64,000 bases of DNA, from positions 1,054,001 to 1,118,000 of the forward strand of contig JAADJZ010000013.1 in NCBI GenBank assembly GCA_011032825.1, written 5' to 3'. The notes below the pieces were generated by a model. The model made no database searches, was not told the origin of the DNA, and worked only from the letters and a program-made list of their open reading frames with translations. The number at the start of each line of letters is the position of its first letter. Position 1 is the stretch's first letter. Made by a program: the position numbers and the translations under genes. Source of the stretch: Massariosphaeria phaeospora. Taxonomy: Eukaryota > Ascomycota > Dothideomycetes > Pleosporales. Shown here in pieces: positions 1 through 12,700 of this stretch.

Positions 1-3000
1 GCCTTCGAGCTCCGAGATTTGAGCCCTATCTGCAATATGGGCTTCTGCCGTGGACTGCAGTTTCTCTTCAAGGTCCTTGGCCCGAGCATTAGTCTCAGAA
101 GACTCCTCTGTGGCGGCCTTCAATTTAGACTCCAACTCGCTCTTCTCAGCTTGGGCATCTTCGAGGCTCTTCTGCGCCGTCGACGCATCAGTCTTGGCCT
201 CTTCGAGCTGGCTCTCCAATTCTGTGACCTTTGCACTACTCTCTTTGGCGGTGACAAGGTCCTTTTCGAGCTCATCCTTGGCCTTCTGGAGGTCCGCCAA
301 TTCAGCTTCACGGGCCTCGAGGTTCGCCTTGAGCTCACTCTCTTGACCGGAAGTAGATTCCTTGAGCTCAGCCAGAGCTTTCTCGGCGGAGACTTTGCTC
401 TCTCCAGTGGATGTTAGCAGGCCCTTGGTCTCCTCATGGGACTCCTGTGCTGCCTTGAGCGCCTCCTCGTGGTCCTTGCTCTTCTCTTCAAGCGAAGCTA
501 GACGAGCCTTCGTCTCATCGTGAGCAGCGTTGGCAGACGTGAGGGCATCAGCTTGACTAGAGGTTGCCTCTTTGAGCTCAGCGAGCTCCTTCTCTGCGGC
601 GGCCTTGGCGTCCTCAGCGCTCGTAACCTGAGACTTCGTGGCCTCATGGTCGGCATCAGCCTTCTCCAGCTGAGACTTGTGTGTCGATTCGAGCTCGGTG
701 ATTTTCGCGTTTAAGGCCTCCTCCTTCTCCGCAAGCTCTTTCTGGGTTGTCTCGAGCTCTGATTTGCTGGCACTGAGGGAGTCTTCAAGCTCGGCCACCT
801 TTGCCGCATCCTCTTTCGCATTCGCCAACTCTTTTTCAAGGGTAGTGATTTTAGCCGTTAACTCGTCAGCATCGCCTTTCGCGGCATCCGCCGATTTGAG
901 AGCTTCCTCCTTGTTGGTAAGATCAGCCTTAACGGTCTCAAGCTCTGCGTTCTTCGCCTCCAGGTCGTCTTTGGACTCTTTCGATGAAGCTTCAAGCTCG
1001 GACAGCTTGGCGGTGAGGGTATCGACTTCGCCCTTAGCCGACTCGGCACCATCCTTCGATGTAGCGAGTTCAGCTTCGAGGCTCTCATACTCAGACTTCT
1101 TCGTCGCTAGGCCATCCTCGGCGGCCTTGAGTGATTGTTGTAGCTCCGTGATCTTGGCCGAAAGGCCTTCTGAGTCACCCTTGTCCTGTTGGGCATTCTT
1201 CAGAGACTCTTCTAGCTCCGAGATTTTTGCTTGGAGTTGCTCTGCGTCATTCTTCGCGGACTCAGTGGCTTTGTTGAGCTCCTCTGACTTGGCGGCTAGC
1301 TCGTCCTTAGTAGATTCCAACTCGGCTTTCGTCGTCGCCAGACTGCCTCCCGTCTCTTTCAAAGATGTATCGAGGTTGACTAGCATGCTCTTGTGGGTTT
1401 CGACATCGATGCCACGAGCCTTGTGCTCTTCGGAGAGCTTGGTGATCTCGTCTGTCTTGGTGGCTAAGTCGGTCTCAAGACTGCTGATCTTTTCGTCTCT
1501 CGCATCCAGATCCGCCTTGGGTACGAGCGACTCCTTGTCTGCCTCAAGACTAGCGTTGGAGGCCTTTAGTTCCTCGAGCTCAGCCTGAGCCTTAGCCAGC
1601 GACTCTTCAACTGAACTCTTCTCGGATGTAAGCGCCGTGATCTCATCCTCTTTGGACTCTAAATCGGCCTTGGGCACAAGTGACGCTTTGTCTGCCTCTA
1701 GACTTGCCTTTGCCGTCTTCAAGTCCTCCAATTCAGCGTTGGCCTTATTGAGTGACTCCTCGATGTCAGACTTCTCAGAGCTCAGCGTCGAGATCTCAGC
1801 AACCTTGGAGTCTAGGTCGGCCTGGGGTACTAGGGCTGCCTTCTCTTCTTCGAGGCTGGCCTTGGCAGCTCTAACTTCGTCAAGCTCGGTGTTGGCTTTG
1901 GCAAGCGACTCCTTCACAGTGGTGTGCTCCGAGGTGAGGCTGTTGAGCTCATTCTCCTTCGACTCTAATGTGGCCTTTGAGGTGGAGTCATTTAAGCTAG
2001 CCTCTAACTCGGCGATGTGGGCTTTGAGTGACTCAATCTCAGACTTCATTTCGTTCCGTGCGGCCTCGGCCTCGTCCAGGTCGGCCTTCACCGTGTCGAG
2101 TCCTTTCTGCAGCTCCGCCATTTCATCCGTGTGCTTGCTGGTGATTTCCACAATTTTCTCGTTGAATTCGCGTTCACACTCGTCCCTGACCATGTTCCGC
2201 TCTTTGGCCTTTGCTTCGCGCACTTGCTGCACCACAACACTGACCATATGATCCTCCAGGTCCTTCTTGTCAGCCTGCAGCGAGCGTTCGCGCTCCTCAA
2301 ACGCCTTCTGTCGTTGCTGGAAGTCATTGTCGACGGAGATTAGAGTCCCGTGTTGCTTCTCGACGACCCTGTTCGCTTCTTCGAGTTCCGATTCAGTTTT
2401 GGCGAGTTTGGCCTTGAGCTTGTCGATTTTCACGTCGGTCGGGTCGTCGGCTTGAGGAGACGGAAGCTCAGCGGCAGGGGAAGCTAATGAGGTCCGTGTC
2501 AGAATGAGTGGTTATAGATGGAAGGGGGTCATGACGTACCTGATGTGTCGTGTGCTGCTGCATCCTCTCCAGACTCAGTGGACCGTGCCGCCTCGTGGGA
2601 GGGCGTCTGCGGCGGTGTGTCTATAGCAGACTCCTCATTTCCGTTCGCTGGGGCTTCTGCCGTAGCTGGAGTTGTAGGGGAAGGCGGACCGCCGGGCCCG
2701 CCGAAGAAGTAGTTGTAGGCACGACGCATGCTGCTGTTTCGCTTGGGAAGCCCCGGACGTGTCGAGTTGGTTGAGTTGCGGCCTCTGCGGTTTTCCTGTT
2801 CGGGCTCTGGGCTAAGAACCGTGACTGGCGTGATTGTGTCGGAGCTCTTTCCCCGCTTGTGGCTCGGTTGCCTGGTGAGCAGCTTCCGCCCGAACTTCTG
2901 CGAGCCGGCGTTGATTTCGGCGAGGATCTGCTTCTGCTCTTTGGACGATGCACTGTGGGGGTGATGGTGTCAGTTGGGTTGTTGACGGGTGTTGATAAAC

Positions 3001-3255
3001 AGTCGCGATGAGCAACGAAAATTTCTGCCGAGGGCGGTGAAGCTACCGAAGTTGGTATTGCACGCTGCCAGTGAAAGCTCCAGCCGATGCGAGAGACAGG
3101 CCAACAACACTGGTCTGATGCCCGAATAATAGTGGGGGGAAAGGGCAGGCGGAGGGAAAGGTGTGGTGAAGTGGGTGCAGCAGCGTTGACAGCAAAGTGA
3201 CGGAGGGAAAAACTCACTCGTAGCTGGATTTACTCCTGCCAAAGCTCGGCATCAT
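1..3255 (-). CDS. Large coiled-coil protein, 3' end beyond left edge
   Basis: Predicted exons are 3218-3255, 2540-2952 and 2483 to the left edge, with phases that agree at both junctions (donors GTGAGT and GTACGT, acceptors CAG and TAG). The first ~150 residues start MMPSFGRSKSSY and are Ser/Pro/Thr-rich, basic and probably disordered, with a Gly/Pro patch (YNYFFGGPGGPPSP). The rest, over 800 residues still open at position 1, is a continuous Glu/Lys/Leu/Ala heptad-like coiled coil with repeated units of the type LEAKADLE. Fungal annotations often call such proteins 'M protein repeat protein'. That name reflects only coiled-coil similarity, so no specific function is claimed. A structural or tethering role is possible. 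The Leu/Ser-rich ORFs on the plus strand here are shadows of the coiled coil. Confidence 0.8.
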
Positions 3256-5054
3256 TGCTCTGACCAGTACGCACTGGTATCAATACTCCACCAGATAGCT
3301 AGCTGGCGAATCGAATCTCGCCCGTGCCGCTCAAGCGAGAAGGACCGGTGAGTGCACTGGGAAAGCACTCGAGTTTATGTACGCGCACAACACGGTCGGG
3401 ACTTGGGATGCAAGCAACGGTGCAGGGGAGAAAAAAGTTCGCTGGCCGCCAACTGCCAATCACGGCGCAGCACGTAGTAGCACTCGCCGGACTCGTGTCG
3501 CGTGGGGAGAAGCAGGCGCTGGGCCGGCAGAAAGCAGTCGTCGAGAGTGATGAGAGACGGAGAAAGCACAGCGGACAGCGAATCCAATTGAGTGAAGTAG
3601 CAGCGTGGGATTCTTGCAGCGTTTCAATGCGGTGCCAGCAGCGCACAGCACATGGCGACAGCTCGAGAGCTTGGGGCAGGGATGCCCTTTCTTCCCATTC
3701 ATGTACCAGCGAGGTGACTTTGGCTTATGCGAACGACTTCCAGGCCCAGCCCGCAAGTCCCACCTCGACCTTGCCCTGCATGACGTCTCCCACTCTCTCT
3801 CAAGCTCTCACAACCAGTCCACGACGTCAATTGCGCGCCAAACACCGACATTACATCACCCAACGCTACCTCCACAACACTCTTCGCGCGCCCAGGGACC
3901 AGCTCGCCGCTATGCCGCGCCGGGAGCGGATGCGTTGTCGTCGGGTGCAGCAGCGGCCGCAGAGCGCAGAGCGAGCGGTGCAGATTGGCGAGTGGAAATG
4001 CAGGGCCGTTAGTTTTTGATAAATACCAAGGTTCCGCTGGCATTTGTCATCTCTCCGTCTTCCTATTCCTCTCCAGCAGCTAAACCACCTCAATATCACG
4101 ATTGATATCGCAAGTTTCTCCAACACCAACCTTCAACCTCCCTCACACTGAGCTCTCTCTTGAATCCCCAAGCCAACTCTCCCCAACAGAGCGATTAATC
4201 AAAAAAAAAAAAACACTTCTTTTCAAGAACCCAACCAAGTAATTGCATATGCTAGAGGTGGATCTCGTAGACTGTACGCCAGCTGGCACTGCAGGACCGC
4301 CCAGCATCCCCCGCCCTAACCGCGCGACTGGTAAAATAAAAATAATCAAAAGTGACAAGTCACCGCCAGCAGTGACAACCCTAGAGCCATCCAAGATGCC
4401 TGCAACCTGCAACGCCCAACGTCACGTAAATTCCACCGTTAGCCCCACCATTACCATCCATAAACGATGACGCCATGCCATGCCATGCATACCACCTATG
4501 CAGTACATAGTATAATACGCATACACATACACACACACACACAAAACAACCATACACAGAAACCCCAATCAAAAGCCGGGGCAAAGCAGCCCCGTCAGAC
4601 ACATGATAACATTGAACGTCTACCGATCGCTAGCCGCAACCCGTCGGAGCTCGCTCGCAGCTCCAATCCCCCAATCCATCAAACGCCATGAGTATGCAGA
4701 TCCAGACTCCCGCCTGCCTCCACAGAAGCAGGTCCCAGACGACGACGACGACGACGCGGGGACCAAGGACAACCCGAACGCTGAGCCAATAGGAAACGCT
4801 ATGTAAACACACAAGTTCGTGCGCAAAGGGGGGGCAGGTAGGACCTCAGCGAGACGACATAGTGCGCCGTTGGAAACCCGGAGGAACCGGTCGAGTCTGG
4901 AGAGTTTCGCTCGGCCGCCGCCTCATATACGCGTACAGCATCGAGTGCCGCTCCAAGCTTTCCGAGGCGATATGGCGCCGCGAGCTGAGCCTCGTTCGCA
5001 CTACATGTTCAAAAGACCAAGTGGTTAGTTGCAGGCTCAAGAGAGTGATGGGCA
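3256..5054. other. Intergenic spacer, no gene recognised
   Basis: About 1.8 kb between the start of the coiled-coil gene and the 3' end of the RING gene. Open frames here (up to 231 codons) have no domain, signal or heptad pattern and look like chance. It holds an A-run near 4201-4213 and a CA dinucleotide run near 4523-4543. Confidence 0.6.
4523..4543. repeat. (CA)n microsatellite
   Basis: A short run of alternating cytosine and adenine in the spacer downstream of the RING gene. No further role is visible. Confidence 0.7.
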
Positions 5055-6570
5055 TCACCTCGGAGGGCCAAACAAACCCCTGCGTATCCGATCGCCGATG
5101 CCAGCGCTGGAGCTAGATTCGTCGGCGGATGCGCTGGTATCATGTGTGTTTGGCTGGCCAGATGCGCCTTCGACAACGTAGGGATTCCCAGAAGTGCCTT
5201 CTCCGCCAACATTGAATGCGCCCGGCATCGTGCGACTCGCCTCGCCATGTGAGGCTGTGTTCGTGGGGTTCGCAGGGTTATCATTGGCGTCGTGTTTGGT
5301 GATTCCCTTCCGACAGTGCGGGCACGTGTCATGTGTAGTCAGCCACGCCTCGATACACGCGTGGTGGAACCAGTGCTTGCATGGCAGATGCGTGACTTCC
5401 TCTCCAATGTTGACTTCATCCATGCAGATGCTGCAGTCCGCGCGGCCCTCGGCACCCATCATGTCTTCCGTCACAGGTTTCCGAGGCAGGGCGTCGATAT
5501 CCTGCTGTGACGCTGGGCCTGGGGCGTTGCTACCGACGTTCTGTTCCATGAGTTGGGATATGACACGGTCGAGCGCCTCTTGTGAGTAGACGGCGTCACC
5601 GGCTTGGCCACCTCCCATAATCTGAGCGAGGAGACCGACGAAGGGATTGGTTCCTGGTGCGAACGGGAAACCTGGGAGCGGGCCGTCGCCATGGTGGTGG
5701 GCAGGGTGATTATGATGATGGTGGTGAGGGTCGCCCGGCTGATCAGTAAACGCAGCCATGAGACCAACGAGCATGCTGGTACAAATGTTAGCCAATCTTA
5801 CCCAACAGCTCTTTCTCTATACCTACTCGTGAATCTGGTCGGGCGGGCCGCCTAGCTGCGGGCCAGGGTTATTCACATCGCGGGGAAACAGTCGTGCGCC
5901 TGCGGTGTATGTATAGTGGTGCCCTCCAGGTGCAGTTCCCGACCCAGTCTGGGTGTGCCCATCTGGCGTATTTGCTCCGTCACCAGGCTGGCCCAGCGTC
6001 ACGCCTCCTCCGACGATGTTGTTCAGAAACGAAGCAATGCCGCCCAGACCACTAGGAACAGGCCCAACGCCACCGGCTCCAAGTACTCCAGGGGGCACAT
6101 TGCGGTACATGGTGGTTCTAACAGCGAAACGGCCTGGGCCCAACTGTCGCCACTCCATATTGCTAATATCTCCTTCGTCGGGATCGTCATCGTTCGGCCA
6201 CGGAGGATGGTCGTGGTGGGGTGCCTCTTCGAGGTCGGGCATTGAATCGTCGTCGTCGCCATGGTCGCCATGGTCGATAACCTCGTCATCTCGCGGGTCG
6301 TTGTCTTGCTCTATCTGTGGTACCCAAGTCATTATACCGTACGTGATGTGTTTGCGCACTTCGGCCTTGTCCGCACTGTTTCTCAGACCTAGATCGCAAC
6401 CCAAGACCCGAACTTACGATTTCTGTAAAGTCTGAATGGCATTCTGGGCAGGTAAAGCCGTGCTCGTCCCGATACCACTCGTCGTGGCACTGGTGGCAGT
6501 ACATCATATCGCGGACGGCGGGTGTGCGGCCCGCTTGGGGCGGCTCCGACTGCGCTGTCGGCCGGTCCAT
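5055..6570 (-). CDS. RING-H2 E3 ubiquitin ligase, RNF126/RNF115-like
   Basis: Exons 6418-6570, 5827-6314 and 5055-5775 give a 453-residue protein. At the N terminus (about residues 22-45) is a small zinc ribbon with two CxxC knuckles (YCHQC and CPEC), as in the BCA2-type finger of RNF126/RNF115. Then come an acidic Asp/His-rich stretch and a Gly/Pro-rich linker, a His-rich tract near residues 228-240, and a RING-H2 finger beginning CSICMDEV and ending CPHCRK, with the H2 pair in HWFHHAC. Family members ubiquitinate misfolded or mislocalised cytosolic proteins. The zinc ribbon recognises substrate and the RING recruits the E2. The substrate here is unknown. The third exon starts within a codon (GA|C), which removes the apparent stop at the end of exon 2. 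Confidence 0.88.
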
Positions 6571-7541
6571 GATTGCGGGGTGTGTGTCGAGGGTGCGTTT
6601 AGGTAGGAGGATAGGAATTCTAGGTCGTGTCTATATGGCGTGTGGAAGGCGGTCGAAGCAGCGGAGGTATTTCGCCCACAAGGGGGTGCAGTCAGTCGTG
6701 ACTGGGAGATGACTGCAGCTTCCCAGCTCGGCGCAGTCGTGTGGTGGTCAGGGTTGAGAAACTTATCATGCGCCTCGTTGCGTGACTGGTGGTGGAACTG
6801 TGGCGCGTCGCGGCTGCAGCAGGCAGAGGAATACGGAGAACTCGGTCGTAGGGCTGGAGATAGTGTGCGGAGGTGTAACGTATAGTCGGCGGCAACTTCT
6901 GGTTCCTTGATGCTTGGGGAGCTCAGCAGTGACGTTGTGGCGATGCGTCGGACCCTCAACGCCGATCCGTCCCGACAGCCTTCAGTCTTTCACGACAGCA
7001 GAGGCGCACTGCCGAATAAAGAAAAGTGTGGTGGACCAAAGAAGATATCGCCAAAACTGTGTGTTCTTTATCAGCATGCGCTGGGTGATTATCTTTCTGT
7101 TGCTCTACGTTTGGTGCAGCCACATGAGTGATTCCGACGGCGTGTTTCTCTGACTTTCCATCTGTTTCTGGCCAACTTACTCACCAGCGCGCGGACGGCT
7201 AGGCAACGTGTGTGCAGTTTTGGAGACGTGTCATTAGCAAATGTGACTATCTCGGACTCATTTCAGTCGGCTCGTGTTTGCTCTCGAGAGGTTGATGTTA
7301 ATGTTAGGCTCTGACGCCATGTCAGACTGCACTATATCTACTTCTAATACCTACTCCGTACAGCTCACGCCAATGGCCAAATAGCCAGCTAGTAGGCGGT
7401 GTTCAAGGATGAAGATGGATTATGCCGTATACGCAAGCGTCCCACGCATATCCTACACGCTCCCCCATAGCCGCAAACCCCAACGCCTATGCAAACCGCC
7501 ATATCACCTCGCCTAGTCCCATCCCGTTCGCACGCCTAATC
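6571..7541. other. Intergenic spacer
   Basis: About 970 bp between the start of the RING gene and the end of FIS1. No coding region or RNA gene was recognised. It contains the RING gene promoter and the FIS1 3' untranslated region. Confidence 0.55.
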
Positions 7542-8124
<583 letters not shown>

Positions 8125-8529
8125 GCTCACTCGGATCCGCGAGTAGCGAAGTTTTCCTGTCTGTCTTATGTATACGTAGAGTTGAGGATGTAGCTAACGT
8201 AGGAGCAAGCGCACGCAGAGGACGTCGACTGTCAGTCAGTCAGGCGACAAGGATAGGCTGTTGGCTGGGCCAGGTCTCGTGAAAAGGTGCGCTCAAGGTG
8301 ACGTCCGAGGTGTGGCGGAAGCTCCAGCCGCAAATGCCAAGGCGGTTGCCATGCAGGCCGTGCTGCCGCCGCCACAAACAACAACACCACGCCGCCGCCC
8401 GCACCGCGCCTCGTCGACCGCACCACCTCGAGACGCAAACCACAAAACAGCACAACCAGCTCTCTGAACACCGAATTGAACGGCGAAAACACATCTATCC
8501 ATCCACGCGACAACTCCCACCTATCCAAA
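8125..8529. other. Bidirectional promoter region FIS1/SPC24
   Basis: About 405 bp between two divergent start codons. No distinct element could be named. It must hold both promoters. Confidence 0.5.
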
Positions 8530-9179
8530 ATGCTCCTCGACGAAGACCCCGCCGCCGTACGTCTCCCTCCCTCCCTCACCATCTCCCAAAACCCAATTAA
8601 CCCCCCCAGCTAATATCGCAATGCACCTCGAACTTCAAATTCGCCTCGGACCACTCCTCCCTCCTCCGCATCTCCGACTCGCTCTCCACGCTCACCCAAT
8701 TCCGCACCACCCACCTCTCCACGCTCTCCACCACGCTCAGCAAACTCTCGCGCACGCACCAAACCCTCTCCTCGCACCACGCCCACACGCTCAGCCACCA
8801 CAACCCCACCACGCACGCCTCCGACATCCTACGCCTCGACACGGAGAAGTTTAAAATCGCAAAGCAGGCCAGCGACTTGGAGGTTGAGGGCGAGCGGCTG
8901 CAGGGCGAGGTGGGGAGACTGGGGGTAGTGTTGCAGGAGTTGGAAGATGAGGGTGTGGAGGGGGGCGTGGAGAGGGAGAGGGGCGCGGAGGAGGATGCGA
9001 CGGTGCTGAAGCTGAAGGTGTATCGCACGCTGGGCATCGATGTCGAGGCTGATGTGACGACGGGCCAGTACAACAAAGCTGTGATTCGCAATGCGGCGAA
9101 GGGAGATGTGCATGTCGTCAATATCGACCCGAAGCTGTCGCGCTACTTCTACACAAACTACTTCTGGCGGACCATCTGA
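8530..9179 (+). CDS. SPC24: Kinetochore protein Spc24
   Basis: Exons 8530-8556 (MLLDEDPAA) and 8610-9179 give 198 residues. The N-terminal two thirds is a helical coiled coil (repeated THLSTLSTTLSKL-type heptads, then Glu/Leu-rich EVGRLGVVLQELEDEG). The C-terminal ~65 residues form the compact globular domain of Spc24 (LKLKVYRTLGIDVE ... YFYTNYFWRTI end). Spc24 pairs with Spc25 in the Ndc80 complex, which links the inner kinetochore to microtubules. The short first exon and the 53-nt intron have canonical GTACGT/CAG ends. The middle of the protein is unusually His/Ser/Thr-rich. Identification rests on the C-terminal motif, overall length and layout. Confidence 0.88.
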
Positions 9180-9716
9180 GTGGGGAAGGGAGGGGAAGGG
9201 GTAGGGGTGGGAAGGAAAGGAAGGGAAGGAAGCGTTGGGAGTTATCCAGGCAATGCCGTCGTCTTCAAAAGGCCAGACCTTTTTTGGTGTGAAGTGTGAA
9301 GTGTGAACGAATGTATATGATGGACGGTTTGGACAGGTTAGAACAGGACAGGATACAGCAGCGCCCATCCTTGCTATCTGTCCGTTGCGAGCGAGATACC
9401 TACCTGGGGTACTTTGATTTGATATAATTTGGCGTTCTGGCTGGCTCTTGACAGTATAGTCGTCTTGTTCTAAGCTCTTAATGGAATCTTATCCTGCGGT
9501 CTCGCGTTCTTCATTCACAGGATGGATGGCAAATTTCAAACATCAGATCCGATTATGTCATTCTACAGTACTGCATTCATCCATCATCACGACCGATACG
9601 ATAACGGCTCAAGCTGTTCTTTCCAACGCTACCAACCGCACATGGCGGCAAAACCTCAACAAAGCCCAGCCCAGCGAAACTACCCGTTGACAGAACATTT
9701 CCAGACACATGTTAGT
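9180..9716. other. Convergent 3' spacer SPC24/GYF gene
   Basis: About 540 bp between two convergent gene ends. A G/A-rich tract follows the SPC24 stop. No gene was seen. Confidence 0.5.
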
Positions 9717-12700
9717 CTAACGCTTAGCCCCCTTCTTCTTCGCCGCAACAACCTTGAAGTTGCCATTATCCAGCGTGTTCTGCTGCTGTTGTTGCTGCTG
9801 CTGGCCCGACGGCCCCCCCTTCTTAGCAACCTCGCTCCAGCCGCTGCCCGCCGGCTTGTTCTCAGCCGGGCTGCCAGTGTTGCGCTCATCAACAATACCC
9901 TTGTCGGCTAGCTTGCGGCGGCGTACGTATTCCTCGGCGAAGTGGCGCGAGTCGAGCGTGTTGGAGGCGGAATGTACAGATTCGGTGATGAGTTCGACGT
10001 CCTGGGGGAAGAACAGGAGGGACGAGACGAGCTCATCCACTGGAGTATGTTAGTAGCTGAGCTGGACAATAATCCGATACTGGGTGCATGTTGTTACTTA
10101 CCATTGATACCCTTGTTTAGATCAGAGCGGAGCTCAGCGACAGCCCACTTCCTGAGCTCTTCTTCGGCATTGGCCTTGCCGGTAAGCTGGGTCGACATAG
10201 TAGTACTACGAGTAACAACAGGCTTCTTTGCAAGAGCTGGGACAACACTAGTGCTTGTCGCACGAACGGTAGCTGGCGGAACAGGGACAGTACCGACAGG
10301 AGCCTTCAGCTTGCCACTTGCGCCAACGGTAGTCCATGCCCCTCCACCGACGACAGCTGGCTGGGCTGCAGGTACCTGCTTGCTGGCGAGATCAGCATAC
10401 CGTTTCCCAGTTGTAAGCACTGGGGCAGCGGCGAAGGCGCTCACGGCAGCTTGAGTAGCAGCTCGGTGTTTGCGGGCCTCTTCTTCCTTTTGGATTTGCT
10501 GCAGTGTTTTCTTGCTACCCGACTGACTAAGAGGCTTGCCAGCCAAGGGTTTCGCCCATGCTGACCCAATACTATTACCAGGCGTGACAGGCGAGGCACC
10601 ACTTCCCCAGGTGGAGCTAGATGGGAGGCCGGGTTGCGTAGCGGGCGTTTGTGCTTGAGCTTGAGCCAGAAGTTCCTTCTCGAGAGCCTCACGACGAGCC
10701 GCTGAAGCAATTGCCTCCCGCTCAGCGGCTTTGCGAGCCTCTACTTCCTGGATTTCCCTGAGCGAGGGTCCCTTAGAAGCCTCGGCGGGTTCTTTGGCCC
10801 AGGGAGCGAGGGAGGCCCCAGGAGTCTCCGCAGATGGTGTCTCAGAGCGCGATTCAGTCGCCAGAGAGTCCGCCACGATTGGCTTTCTCATAGCGGCAGG
10901 TGCTGGCAAGGGTGATTGCGACGATGGTGATGGGAATGGATGAATAGAGTGGTTTACCTTAGCCCAGGGCGAGTGGGTTTGAGGTGATTGCCTGGATGCA
11001 GCCTTCTGCACTTGCTCGGTCAAAGACAAAGGCTCCCGGTGTGCGTATGAGTGATCTTGCGTGGCTGGTCGAGCTTCTAGAAGTGAAGGCGACTCAGGTG
11101 AAGACTCCAAATCTGGTAGCTTCCCAGGTCTGCCAATCGTTCCTTCCAGAGGTGCTATAATAGAAGATGACTGATCCAGGTCCGTCTGTACCCTGAGATC
11201 TTGGAACTGCTGAAGTCGGTCTACGGAAGCCTGCGCAGCTTGCTGGAGGGCGTATGAGGAACCTTGGTGCACTGAATCGTGATCAGCTTGCTCGCGCTGG
11301 AGTCGTGCACGATCATTAAGCATGGCGACGACGTTCTGAGCATGCGTATTAGAGTCCGGCTGCTGTTGCCCGAGAGGTGGTGGCGCGGTACCGAAAGGAT
11401 GCTGACCAGTGCGACCGAGATTGAGACGGTCCATCACACCCTCCTCCCTGATGTTGCCAAGCATATCCATTCCTGGACCAACGGGTCCCAATCCAGGTAC
11501 AGGCGCTGCTCTAAAAGCGCTATCAAGAAGCCCAGGGACCGCGGGTCCTCCTGCTACAGGCCCTTGAGTTGGAGAAGGCTGATAACCACCCGGCGAGGTG
11601 ATGCTTCCAAAACTAGGTTGACTATGAAGACTGTGGGCGCTAGAATGGTGATGAAGCTGATGTGGGAGGATGCCATGGGAGCCCATACCGATACCGGTTT
11701 GTTTTGCGATCACAGCCTGTTGTACAGCGAGATGCTCCTTCTGCCGAGCCATAAGATACTGTTCCTCCTGCTTTCTACGCTCGAGGGCATTTTGTTGCTC
11801 AGCAGTCAGGGTAGTGCCGAAGCTTGGGAAGCTATTGGCAAACGGAGGTTGTACGCCCGAGCTAGGGGCAGGGCCAGTAGTGCCAGCCCATGTTGTTCCA
11901 GTCTGAGCTGTTGGCGGGCCCTGAGGGACACCCATCTGGGGAACAAGGAAAGGCTCACGAGAGTTCCCAATGCGACGAATGAGTTGAGCAAGAGGTTCGT
12001 AGTCGGGATCCTCTTGCTTCTTGATCAAAAGCTCGGGTGAAAAGAATCCAGCCTTGTACCAGTCATGCATTTCGAGTCCATTGAATGGGCCTTGGGTATT
12101 ACCCGACGGATCGCGGTAAATCCACCTCATCCTATCGGGCATGACCATTGTAGGCGTTTGTGGTCCTGGAGGCTGACTCGAAGCAGGGCTGTTTACACCT
12201 GGAGCTTGTGTGGACGAAGACGCCAGAGCAGTGCGAGTCTGATTAAGAGCAGCCATGGACATGGAAGCAGTAGCCAAGTTCGGAGGTTGACCAGGTTGCA
12301 CTTGTCCGAAAGCAGGGCCAGAGTGATCTTTGGCAGAAGCACCTACAAAGTCGTCGAAGAGATTTCGACTGGTTCGAAATGGACTATCTGTGTCCCGCAC
12401 TGGATTACCAGCGCCTGGAGCCTGACTTCCAAAGGCAGCCCGACCAAACGTGCCGGTCAAGCTTTGGTTCCGCTCTCCTTGAGCAGAGCCTTCATCTACT
12501 GACGGCCGATGCTGCTCGCCGGAGCGTAATTGATCTTGCATGGCCGCAGGGAACAGAGAGCCAAGTCTGCTTGTCCGGCCAATGGTTCCAGTGTGCCCGA
12601 GACCGCTAGCTGCTCCAAAGAGCGAGCTGGGCCCGAGGCCTGCAATACTGGGCGATTGGGCTTCTCCAAGAGTACTGAACATGGTGTCGAAACCGCCAGC

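Noticed and set aside
677..2251. Long Ser/Ala/Leu-rich plus-strand open frames opposite the coiled-coil gene
   Set aside because: They are antisense readings of Glu/Leu/Lys coiled-coil codons. The minus strand has a continuous frame with intron-consistent upstream exons.
3324..4019. 231-codon plus-strand frame in the spacer
   Set aside because: No domain, signal, compositional pattern or codon regularity, and competing frames of similar length overlap it.
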